This document shows positions 43,947 to 50,665 of a stretch of DNA of 64,000 nucleotides, in pieces (the stretch's first letter is position 1; each line of letters starts with the position of its first letter). Made by a program: the position numbers and the translations under genes. This DNA is from Teichococcus vastitatis (GTDB lineage: Bacteria; Pseudomonadota; Alphaproteobacteria; Acetobacterales; Acetobacteraceae): assembly GCF_003604215.1 (NCBI RefSeq), contig NZ_QXGS01000008.1, positions 1 through 64,000 on the forward strand. Direction: 5' to 3'. Below the pieces are notes generated by a model. It did not search any database. It had not been told where the DNA came from and saw nothing but the letters and a program-made list of their open reading frames with translations.

Positions 43947-44429
43947 TCAATGGCCGGCGTGCGGGGCGCCGCGCGCGCCTGCCGCCTGGACCGGAACGGA
44001 AACCGTGATGGCACCCGCCTTCTCGAAGGTCAGGGTGACCGGAACGCTCTCCCCCGGCCGCAGCGGCGCCGAAAGGCCGATGAGCATGAGATGGAGGCCG
44101 CCCGGTTGCAGCGCCACGCTGCCGCCGGCAGGCACCTCGATGGACTGCATCTGCTGCATGCGCATCACGTCGCCATCGCGCAGGGTGGTGTGCAACTCCG
44201 TCACGCGGGGCAGCGGGCTGCTGACGGACACCAGGCGATCCGGCGCCGTTCCGGCGTTGCGGATGGTGAGAAACACGCCCCCCGTGCCGCCCTGGATGGC
44301 CGCGCGGGTCCAGGGCTGCTCGATGGCGATGCCATCCGGCGCGGTGGCGGGTGCCTGCGCCCATGCCGGCATCGCGGCGGCAGCGGCCAGCAGGAGGGCA
44401 GGCGCCAGCAGGCGGCGGAACAAGGTCAT
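43947..44429 (-). CDS. Periplasmic copper chaperone PCuAC
   Basis: Exported copper chaperone of 160 residues. The signal peptide is LLAPALLLAAAAAMPAWAQ. The Cu(I)-binding pattern of PCuAC is complete: His80, ten residues, Met91, twenty-one residues, His113, one residue, Met115 (seen in ELHTTLRDGDVMRMQQM and GGLHLMLIG). The C-terminus GARGAPHAGH adds two more possible metal ligands. Its start overlaps the Sco stop by four bases (ATGA). PCuAC and Sco usually cooperate to load the CuA site of cytochrome oxidase. Confidence 0.95.
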   Translation of the reverse strand: MTLFRRLLAPALLLAAAAAMPAWAQAPATAPDGIAIEQPWTRAAIQGGTGGVFLTIRNAGTAPDRLVSVSSPLPRVTELHTTLRDGDVMRMQQMQSIEVPAGGSVALQPGGLHLMLIGLSAPLRPGESVPVTLTFEKAGAITVSVPVQAAGARGAPHAGH

Positions 44430-45091
44430 GATGATGTCTCCGTCTGAATGCCGGTGTGCAGGGCGATGCGGCGGCGCAGGCCCGCCGCGAGTTCCGCGGC
44501 CGGAAGGCCGCCACGGAACAGGGTGCGGAGGCGCCCGTCCGGGCCAAGCAGGTAGAAGAAGGAGGAATGGTCCATCAGGTAGTCGGACGCCCCCTGCACC
44601 ACGTGCTTCGCGGCGAAGACGTGGAAGGCCTTCAGCACCGGCCCGATCTCGGACGGCGTGCCGGTGAGCGCGGCCAGGCGCGGGTGGAACAGCCGCACGT
44701 AGTTCTTCAGCTGCGCCGGGGTGTCCCGGTCCGGATCGATCGTGACAAAGACGGGGCTGATCTGAGCCGCAACCCCGGCGGGCAGCAGGTCCAGCGCCCC
44801 GGCCATGGTGGCCAGTTCCGTCGGGCAGATGTCGGGGCAGAAGGTGTAGCCGAAGTAGAGCAACGCCCAGCGGCCCCGGAAATCATTCTCCGTGCGACGC
44901 TGTTCATCCTGGTCGACCAGGGAGAACGGGCCGCCCAGCGGGACGCCGTCGGGGAGCTGGATCTCGCCGGGGCCGGGCGGCAGCTCGGATTCGGCCGCGG
45001 GGCGGAGCCACCATGCGGCCGCCGCGGCGGCCGGAGCGGCGAGCAGCAGGGCCGAGGCCAGCCAGGCACGCCTGGAAACAGGAAAAGCCAT
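44426..45091 (-). CDS. Sco1/SenC-family copper protein
   Basis: Membrane-anchored thioredoxin-fold protein of 221 residues. The N-terminal segment LASALLLAAPAAAAAAWWL is a signal anchor. The copper/redox site has Cys85 and Cys89 (FGYTFCPDICPTEL) and the distal His175 (YLMDHSSFFYLLG), all expected for a working Sco. GAAGGA lies upstream of the ATG at 45091. It delivers copper to, or reduces the thiols of, cytochrome c oxidase subunit II. It is coupled to PCuAC downstream and follows a DUF2946 gene. Confidence 0.95.
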   Translation of the reverse strand: MAFPVSRRAWLASALLLAAPAAAAAAWWLRPAAESELPPGPGEIQLPDGVPLGGPFSLVDQDEQRRTENDFRGRWALLYFGYTFCPDICPTELATMAGALDLLPAGVAAQISPVFVTIDPDRDTPAQLKNYVRLFHPRLAALTGTPSEIGPVLKAFHVFAAKHVVQGASDYLMDHSSFFYLLGPDGRLRTLFRGGLPAAELAAGLRRRIALHTGIQTETSS

Positions 45092-45181
45092 GAAGGGAGA
45101 ACCGATCCTTCGCCGCAGGACGCGGCGTGACAAACAAACAGCCGTCCGGGCACGGGCCCGGACGGCGGCGATGTTTCAGGA

Positions 45182-45556
45182 TCAGGCTGCTGGTGGTGCT
45201 CGCGGCTGCTGTGGCGGGCCGCGTGGCGGTGCGGGAGGCAGGCCGGGCCGGGCCAAGGGCCGGGCAACCGACACCAGGATGACCGGGCCGAGCTGCACCA
45301 CCGGCGGAACGGGCAGGCTGGCGGGATCCGCGTGCTGGCACAGCGGGCAGCCCGCATGCGCCTTGACCTGCGGCACCTCCTGGCCATCCCGATTCACCAG
45401 GATGGTGCGGTAGGCGCCGGACGGGCTGCACAATTCCACGGCCTGGGCCGAGGCGAGATCGACCAAGGAGCGCAGGCAAGGCTGCAGCGCCGCCACCCAC
45501 TGCACCAGCAGCAGGACGGCCAGGACGCGCAGCAGGTGTCTGCCCCGGTTGGTCAT
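45182..45556 (-). CDS. DUF2946-family protein
   Basis: A 124-residue protein with one N-terminal hydrophobic segment (LLRVLAVLLLVQWVAALQPC) and a CPLC motif (AHAGCPLCQHADP) in the middle, the hallmark of DUF2946. The C-terminus is proline-rich. Members are commonly encoded beside copper-handling and TonB genes, and here it heads a Sco/PCuAC/ABC run, 90 bases before Sco. A role in copper binding at the membrane is inferred from the two cysteines and from the context. Confidence 0.75.
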   Translation of the reverse strand: MTNRGRHLLRVLAVLLLVQWVAALQPCLRSLVDLASAQAVELCSPSGAYRTILVNRDGQEVPQVKAHAGCPLCQHADPASLPVPPVVQLGPVILVSVARPLARPGLPPAPPRGPPQQPRAPPAA

Positions 45557-45734
45557 CGCCGCTCCTGATTAGGGGATGCTCCTGCCGGTGTCACCCTGCG
45601 CCAGCCATGATCGGGCCTCGCGGGCGCGCGGCCGACGAAGCGTTTCGGTTGCCGGCTCACCCCGGGCCGGGAAGAGGTCCTGCAGGCCGGACCGGGCCTG
45701 CGCCGGGGCGGCCGCCCCGGCAAGCATTTCAACG

Positions 45735-46709
45735 CTAGTCAGCCTTGATGCCGGCCTCGCGGATCAGGTTGCCCATGACCTCCCGTTGCTGGGCCACGAA
45801 GGAGGCGAAGGCGGCCGGGCTGCTGCCCACGGCCTCTGCTCCCATGGCCGTCAGCCTCGACCTGACATCCGGGTGCTTCAGCGCCGCGATCACGGCACCG
45901 TGGAGGCTGCTCACCACCGGCTCGGGCGCCCCGGCGGGAAGGTAGAAGCCGTTCCACTCGTTCAACTCGTATCCCGGAAAGCCCTGCTCGGCGATCGTCG
46001 GAACATCCGGCAGCGCGGCGATGCGGCGCGCGGTGCTGACGCCGAGCGCCTTGACCAGACCGTCGCGCACCAGCTGGGTCGAGGATGACACCGTGCCGAA
46101 CACGAAGGCCAGGCTGCCGCCGAGGAGGTCCTGCAGCGCCGGTCCGCCGCCACGATAGGGCGAGTGCTCCAGCGTCAGGCCGGCGCGGCGCAGCAGCAGC
46201 ACCGAAGCCAGATGCGCCGCCGTGGCATTGCCGGAGGACCCGTAGGTCAGGCTGTTGGGGTGCTGTCCGGCATGCTCGATGAATTCCGCGAGCGTGGAAT
46301 AGGGCGCCTCTCTCGGCGCCAGCATGATCTGCGGCAGCACGGTCACCTGTGTCACCGGCGTGAAGGCGGTGGCGTAGTCGAAGGGAAGGCGCGGCAGCAG
46401 GGATGGCGTGGCGACGAAGCCGAGCGCATCGAGCATCACCGTATGGCCATCCGGCGCCGAGCGCGCCACCTCGCCCGCGCCGATCGAGCCGCCGGCGCCG
46501 CCGCGGTTCTCAACCACCACGGTCTGGCCCAGCGCGGCCGACATCGGCCCGGCGAGCAGCCTCGCGGTCGTGTCGGCACCACCCCCCGGGGCATAGGGAA
46601 CGATCATCCGGATGGTCCGCTGCGGCTTCCAGCCCTGCGCGGCGGCGGGCAGGGCGGGCGCGAGCCCGGCGAGGGCAAGGGCGAACAGGTCACGGCGACT
46701 GGCAGGCAT
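45735..46709 (-). CDS. Orphan Bug-family binding protein (TctC-like)
   Basis: Periplasmic protein of 324 residues. The signal is twin-arginine-like (ASRRDLFALALAGLAPALPA, then AA). Motifs are IRMIVPYAPGGGADTTARLL, VVVENRGGAGGSIGAGEVAR, TYGSSGNATAAHLASVLLLR and HSPYRGGGPALQDLLGG. It is divergent from a GntR/UTRA regulator, with a 7-base-arm dyad between them, and that regulator is coupled to an amidohydrolase. The three genes probably form one uptake and hydrolysis unit. Confidence 0.9.
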   Translation of the reverse strand: MPASRRDLFALALAGLAPALPAAAQGWKPQRTIRMIVPYAPGGGADTTARLLAGPMSAALGQTVVVENRGGAGGSIGAGEVARSAPDGHTVMLDALGFVATPSLLPRLPFDYATAFTPVTQVTVLPQIMLAPREAPYSTLAEFIEHAGQHPNSLTYGSSGNATAAHLASVLLLRRAGLTLEHSPYRGGGPALQDLLGGSLAFVFGTVSSSTQLVRDGLVKALGVSTARRIAALPDVPTIAEQGFPGYELNEWNGFYLPAGAPEPVVSSLHGAVIAALKHPDVRSRLTAMGAEAVGSSPAAFASFVAQQREVMGNLIREAGIKAD

Positions 46710-46765
46710 CGGGGTTCCTCCGTTCCGCGGGCGGGCGCGGTTGCCGGCTCGCTAGCATTCTCCTA

Positions 46766-46783
46766 TAGTCCTGCATAGGACTA
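46766..46783. promoter_or_regulatory. Dyad between Bug and GntR genes, probable operator
   Basis: TAGTCCT, four bases (GCAT), AGGACTA: perfect 7-base arms in the divergent gap, in a locally AT-richer stretch. It sits 57 bases upstream of the Bug ATG. The size suits a HutC-type GntR dimer, most likely the neighbouring 46854-47603 protein. Confidence 0.65.
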
Positions 46784-46853
46784 AATGAGCGTTTGCGCCC
46801 GGGGGCACGGGTGGTGTCTGCTCAACGGGTTCTGGACCGGATGGAGACGGCGT

Positions 46854-47603
46854 TTGGGTGCTTTACCAGCAACGATCGGAACCGATGCACGGCTTCCGCT
46901 GCATGCCCGCCTCCGCGACCAGCTGGCGGCGCGGCTGGCGGCGGGCGAATGGCCGCCGGACACCGCGCTGCCGGCGGAATCGAAGCTCGCGGTGGAATAC
47001 GGCGTCTCATTACAGACCATGAGGCGTGCCATCAGCCATCTGGAGCAGGAGGGGCTGGTGCACCGGCAGCACGGCCGCGGCACCTTCAGCTGCCCCGCCC
47101 GCGGCACCGGCAGCCTGCTTCGCTTCTTCCGCGTCACGGACGCGCAGGCCGGAAACCAGGCGATCCTGCCGGAAAGCAGGATCCTGTCCAGCGCCCGCGC
47201 GCCGCTGCCCGCGGAGGCCGCGCGGCGCCTGCGCCGCCGTGCCGGCGAGGATGCGCTGTGTTTGTCGCGCCTGCGGTCGTGGAACGGCGCCGCGATCCTT
47301 TACGAGACCATCCACCTGCCCTTGCCCGAGGCCGGTCCGTTGCTGGCGCTCGAACCCGGGGAATACGGTGCGCTGCTCTATCCGCTGCTGCAGGAGCGCT
47401 GCGGATTGCTGGTGGCGCGCGCCGAGGACGAGATCACCGTCACCCAGGCCGACGCGCACGCCGCCGCGATGTTGCAGATCGGGCTGAGCGAACCGGTGAT
47501 CGTGGCCGAGCGCACCGCCTATGACGCGGGCGGCAGGCCTGTTGAGGCCCGCCTGGCACTCGGCCGGGCCGACCGCTTCCGGTATCACGCGACGGCCACG
47601 TGA
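46854..47603 (+). CDS. GntR/HutC-family (UTRA) transcriptional regulator
   Basis: Regulator of 249 residues. The winged helix-turn-helix is LPAESKLAVEYGVSLQTMRR with HLEQEGLVHRQHGRGTF, and the UTRA domain includes FRVTDAQAGNQAILPESRIL and SRLRSWNGAAILYETIHLPL. I prefer the TTG at 46854, which has GGAG 7 bases upstream and puts the DNA-binding domain at a normal distance. The in-frame ATG at 46785 would add a Trp/Arg-rich leader and lies 2 bases from the operator with no ribosome binding site. The stop overlaps the amidohydrolase start (GTGA). Confidence 0.85.
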   Translation: MGALPATIGTDARLPLHARLRDQLAARLAAGEWPPDTALPAESKLAVEYGVSLQTMRRAISHLEQEGLVHRQHGRGTFSCPARGTGSLLRFFRVTDAQAGNQAILPESRILSSARAPLPAEAARRLRRRAGEDALCLSRLRSWNGAAILYETIHLPLPEAGPLLALEPGEYGALLYPLLQERCGLLVARAEDEITVTQADAHAAAMLQIGLSEPVIVAERTAYDAGGRPVEARLALGRADRFRYHATAT

Positions 47604-48430
47604 CCCGCATGAGCAACCCGCCCATAATCGACGCTCATTTCCACATCTTCGATCCGCGCTTCCCGCTGCCGGGAAATGACGGCTACGTGCCTCCGCGCTT
47701 CACCGCGCAGGACTACCGTGCCGCGACGGCGGGGTTCGATCTCCGGGGCGGGGTGGTGGTCGCCGCTTCCACCCACGGTCTCGATCCGGCCCCGCTGGTG
47801 GCGGCAATGAGGGATCTGGGCCCGGGCTTCGTGGCCGTGGTCAACGCCGACCCGGACCTGTCCGACGTGGCACTGCGTGCGCTGGCAGATGCGGGGGTGC
47901 GGGGGCTTCGCCACAACCTGTATCGCGGCGTCGCGGCCTCGGTGCGGGACGAACTGGCCTTGGCGGAACGGGGCTGGAGCGTGGCGGGGCTGCACACCCA
48001 GGTCTACGCCGACGCGGCCCTCCTGCGCCCGTTCGCGGATCGCCTCGCGACACTGGGGCCGCGTCTGGTGATCGACCATCTGGGCATGACGGAGGCCGGC
48101 CTGCCGATGGTTCTGGACCTGGTGGAGGCCGGCGCCAAGGTGAAGGCCACCGGCTTCGGCCGGGTGTCGCTGGATGTGCCGCGCGCGCTCGGGGAGATCG
48201 CCCGGCGCTCGGCCTCGGCCCTGATGTTCGGCACGGACCTGCCCTCCACCCGCGCCGCCAGGCCGTTCCGGTCCTCCGACGTCACGCTGCTGCGGGAAGT
48301 GCTGGGCGAGGAACTCGCGGCCGCCGCGCTGCACGGCAACGCCGCCGCGTATTACCGGCTGCCCGGGACCAGGAGAGAGGGCCCCGGCGCATTCCGGGGC
48401 CGCTCGGCGGCGAGCCCTGCCTCCCGGTGA
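47600..48430 (+). CDS. Amidohydrolase-2-family hydrolase
   Basis: TIM-barrel metal-dependent hydrolase of 276 residues (273 from the alternative ATG 47609). The metal motif is IDAHFHIFDPRF at the N-terminus, followed by GVVVAASTHGLDPAPLVAAM, VIDHLGMTEAGLP and the C-terminal MFGTDLPSTRA. It belongs to the same broad family as the 23384-24274 enzyme but is clearly divergent from it. The last 20 residues are Arg/Ser-rich and probably unstructured. It is translationally coupled to the GntR regulator and lies in the same neighbourhood as a Bug protein. The substrate is unknown. Confidence 0.83.
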   Translation: MTRMSNPPIIDAHFHIFDPRFPLPGNDGYVPPRFTAQDYRAATAGFDLRGGVVVAASTHGLDPAPLVAAMRDLGPGFVAVVNADPDLSDVALRALADAGVRGLRHNLYRGVAASVRDELALAERGWSVAGLHTQVYADAALLRPFADRLATLGPRLVIDHLGMTEAGLPMVLDLVEAGAKVKATGFGRVSLDVPRALGEIARRSASALMFGTDLPSTRAARPFRSSDVTLLREVLGEELAAAALHGNAAAYYRLPGTRREGPGAFRGRSAASPASR

Positions 48431-48535
48431 GCCGCGGCCGGTTCTTCGCGGCGTGAGCAACTCGCGCGCGCCTGCGCCGCTTGAGAAGCAGGTGATGTCC
48501 TGCAGGGCGGGCGCGCCTCTGGATCAGGAGGTCCC

Positions 48536-48751
48536 ATGGTCAAGCCGCGGATCACGAAGAACCCCCTGCTGAGCATGATGCTGAGCGGCGCCCATGCCTG
48601 GGCCGGGGCCGCCCGCGGGCTCTTGACCGGGCAGGCGAGGCGGCAACAGACAGCCGTGATGCGCGGGGCCGCACGGCAGGTGGCCGGGTTCTGGGCGCCA
48701 CCTCCGGCCGGCACGCAGTCCAGGAAGCGGGCGAAGAAGCCACGGTCCTGA
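48536..48751 (+). CDS. Small basic protein, unknown
   Basis: A 71-residue protein with a near-perfect ribosome binding site (AGGAGG, then 4 bases, then ATG), which is the main reason to accept it. It begins MVKPRITKNPLLSMMLSGAH, contains an amphipathic Ala/Gly/Arg stretch and ends with a basic tail (RKRAKKPRS). No family is recognised. Composition suggests nucleic-acid or membrane-surface association. It precedes the SRAP gene by 10 bases and may be co-transcribed with it. Confidence 0.6.
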   Translation: MVKPRITKNPLLSMMLSGAHAWAGAARGLLTGQARRQQTAVMRGAARQVAGFWAPPPAGTQSRKRAKKPRS

Positions 48752-48761
48752 GGATCAGGTC

Positions 48762-49406
48762 ATGTGCAATCTTTACTCGATGACCAGCAACCAGCGGGCA
48801 ATCCTGGATCTGACCCGCGCCACTCGCGACGGCACCGGCAACCTTCCGCCGCTGCCCGCCATCTATCCGGATTCCATGGCGCCCGTGGTGCGTCAGGCGG
48901 AGCATGGCGAGCGTGAGCTCACCACCATGCGTTGGGGCATGCCGGGTCCGGAGCAGTATGGCGGCCACCCTGTGACCAACATCCGCAACACCCGCAGCCC
49001 GCATTGGCGACGGTGGCTCGGCCCGGCGCATCGCTGCCTGGTGCCGGTGACCTCGTTCAGCGAGTGGGAAGACACCCGGCCGAAGAAGACGCCCGTCTGG
49101 TTCGCCTTGTCGGAGGAGCGCCCCCTCTTCGCCTTTGCCGGGATCTGGACACGCTGGAACGGTTCCCGCGGCCCGAAGTCGAACCCGGTGGACGGCGAGC
49201 ATGAGCTCTACGGCTTCCTGACCTGCGACCCGAACGGCGTGGTCGGCCCCATCCATCCCAAGGCCATGCCGGTGCTGCTGACCACGCCGGACGAGATGGA
49301 CACCTGGCTGGAAGCACCATGGGAGATCGCGCGGGAGCTGCAAAGGCCGCTGCCCGACAACAAGATGCTCATCGTGTCCAGGGGCAGCCGCCAGGATCCG
49401 GCCTGA
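48762..49406 (+). CDS. SOS-response-associated peptidase (SRAP; HMCES/YedK-like)
   Basis: Protein of 214 residues that in its family covalently traps abasic sites in single-stranded DNA. The key residues are in place: Cys2, exposed after Met removal and forming the thiazolidine link, Asn76 (VTNIRNTRSP), Glu101 (TSFSEWED) and His165 (GPIHPKAMPVLL). The spacing matches E. coli YedK (Asn75, Glu105, His160). No LexA box was identified in the short upstream region. The role in protecting stalled forks is from family knowledge. Confidence 0.92.
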   Translation: MCNLYSMTSNQRAILDLTRATRDGTGNLPPLPAIYPDSMAPVVRQAEHGERELTTMRWGMPGPEQYGGHPVTNIRNTRSPHWRRWLGPAHRCLVPVTSFSEWEDTRPKKTPVWFALSEERPLFAFAGIWTRWNGSRGPKSNPVDGEHELYGFLTCDPNGVVGPIHPKAMPVLLTTPDEMDTWLEAPWEIARELQRPLPDNKMLIVSRGSRQDPA

Positions 49407-49453
49407 GCGGGAGGCGTCGGCCTCCATCCGGCGCTGCGGGCCCGGAGGGAACC

Positions 49454-50563
49454 TCAGCCTTCCGCCATGCCCGGCCACACCAGGCCCGGCCGGGCGCCGA
49501 TGAAGCGCATCGGCTCGACGCGCTCCTCAGCGAGCGCCGAGGCCAGGTCCGCGAGCGGGCGGCTGATCCCCTCATTGGTGAGCTTGAACGTGCCCCAATG
49601 GTAGCCGAATGCCTGGCGCGCCCCGAGCAGCTTGAAGCCCCGCACCGCATCGGCCGGGTTCATGTGCTGGCCCGCCATGAACCACCGGGGCTCGTAGGCG
49701 CCGATCGGCAGCAGCGCGATGCCGAGCGGCCCGTGCCGCCCGGCGATGCGCCGGAACGGGCGGCCATCGTCGAAACCCGTGTCACCCGCGAAGAAGACGC
49801 CATCGCCCAGGCCTCGTAGCACGAAGCCGCACCACAGCGCGCGGTTGCGATCCCACAGGCCGCGTGCCGTCCAATGGTGGACCTGCTCCAGCACCGCTTC
49901 GACGCCGTTGCCGAGTGGCACCACGCCGTTCCAGTCGGCGGTGGTGACTTCGATGGCCGGGTCATGCCCCTGGATGGTCGCGTCCTGGCCGAGCGGCGCG
50001 ACGATCCGTGGCCGATCGCGGTGCCAGAGGCGCCCCAGGGTCTCGAGGTCGAGGTGATCGTAATGGCCGTGCGACACCAGAACGGCATGGATCGGCGGCA
50101 GGTCGTCGAAGGCGATGCCGGGCGGGTTGGCACGCCGGGGGCCGGCGAAGGTGAACGGGCTGGCGCGCTCCGACCAAACGGGGTCGGTCAGGATGTTCAG
50201 CCCCGCTCCCTGGAGCAGAAAGGTCGCGTGCCCCACGAAGCTCACGCGCAGCGCCGCGCCCTCGATGCGCGGCGGGGGGCGATCCGGCGGAAACGGGCTC
50301 GGATAGGCATCGGGCCAGTTCTGGTTGTCCCCGCCCAGCTTCCAGCGCGCCAGGTCCAGGACGCCGCGTGGGGCCGCGCCGTCCGGATTGAAGAACCGTT
50401 CGCCGTCGAAATGGTCGCTCGCCGCCCCTGCGGACCTCGCGGCGCCGCTGCCGGAACAGCCGCCGAGCCAGGGCAGCGAAGCCGGCAGCGGGGCGGTGCC
50501 GAGGAGCGCGGCGAGGCGGCGCCGGGTCATGATGCGGGCGGATCGGAGCTGGTGATCGGTCAC
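49454..50563 (-). CDS. Exported metallo-beta-lactamase-fold hydrolase (NAPE-PLD/RomA-like)
   Basis: Metallo-hydrolase of 369 residues. The GTG at 50563 has AGGA upstream and gives a leader with twin arginines (MTRRRLAALLG), a hydrophobic core and a lipobox-like LGGC, so the protein is likely exported and possibly lipidated. Metal-site motifs are LVSHGHYDHLDLETL (HxHxDH), GVFFAGDTGFDDG and GYHWGTFKL near the end. ILTDPVWSERASPFTFAGPR is typical of the NAPE-PLD/UlaG-like group. Such proteins act on N-acyl phospholipids or lactones; the substrate here is unknown. Confidence 0.85.
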   Translation of the reverse strand: MTDHQLRSARIMTRRRLAALLGTAPLPASLPWLGGCSGSGAARSAGAASDHFDGERFFNPDGAAPRGVLDLARWKLGGDNQNWPDAYPSPFPPDRPPPRIEGAALRVSFVGHATFLLQGAGLNILTDPVWSERASPFTFAGPRRANPPGIAFDDLPPIHAVLVSHGHYDHLDLETLGRLWHRDRPRIVAPLGQDATIQGHDPAIEVTTADWNGVVPLGNGVEAVLEQVHHWTARGLWDRNRALWCGFVLRGLGDGVFFAGDTGFDDGRPFRRIAGRHGPLGIALLPIGAYEPRWFMAGQHMNPADAVRGFKLLGARQAFGYHWGTFKLTNEGISRPLADLASALAEERVEPMRFIGARPGLVWPGMAEG

Positions 50564-50585
50564 GGGGCATCCTGCTTGATCCGAC

Positions 50586-50619
50586 GCGAAGCGGGTACCT
50601 CTTTCAGCGTCCGCTTCGC
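50586..50619. terminator. Hairpin after the pao operon
   Basis: GCGAAGCGG, sixteen bases, CCGCTTCGC: perfect 9-base arms between the paoC stop and the next minus-strand gene. Its place immediately downstream of the paoABC operon suggests transcription termination or 3'-end protection. No T-run is present. Confidence 0.4.
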
Positions 50620-50665
50620 TCGTCCCGGCCTCGAACCGGATCCCCCATCCCGCCGGGCGCCACCG

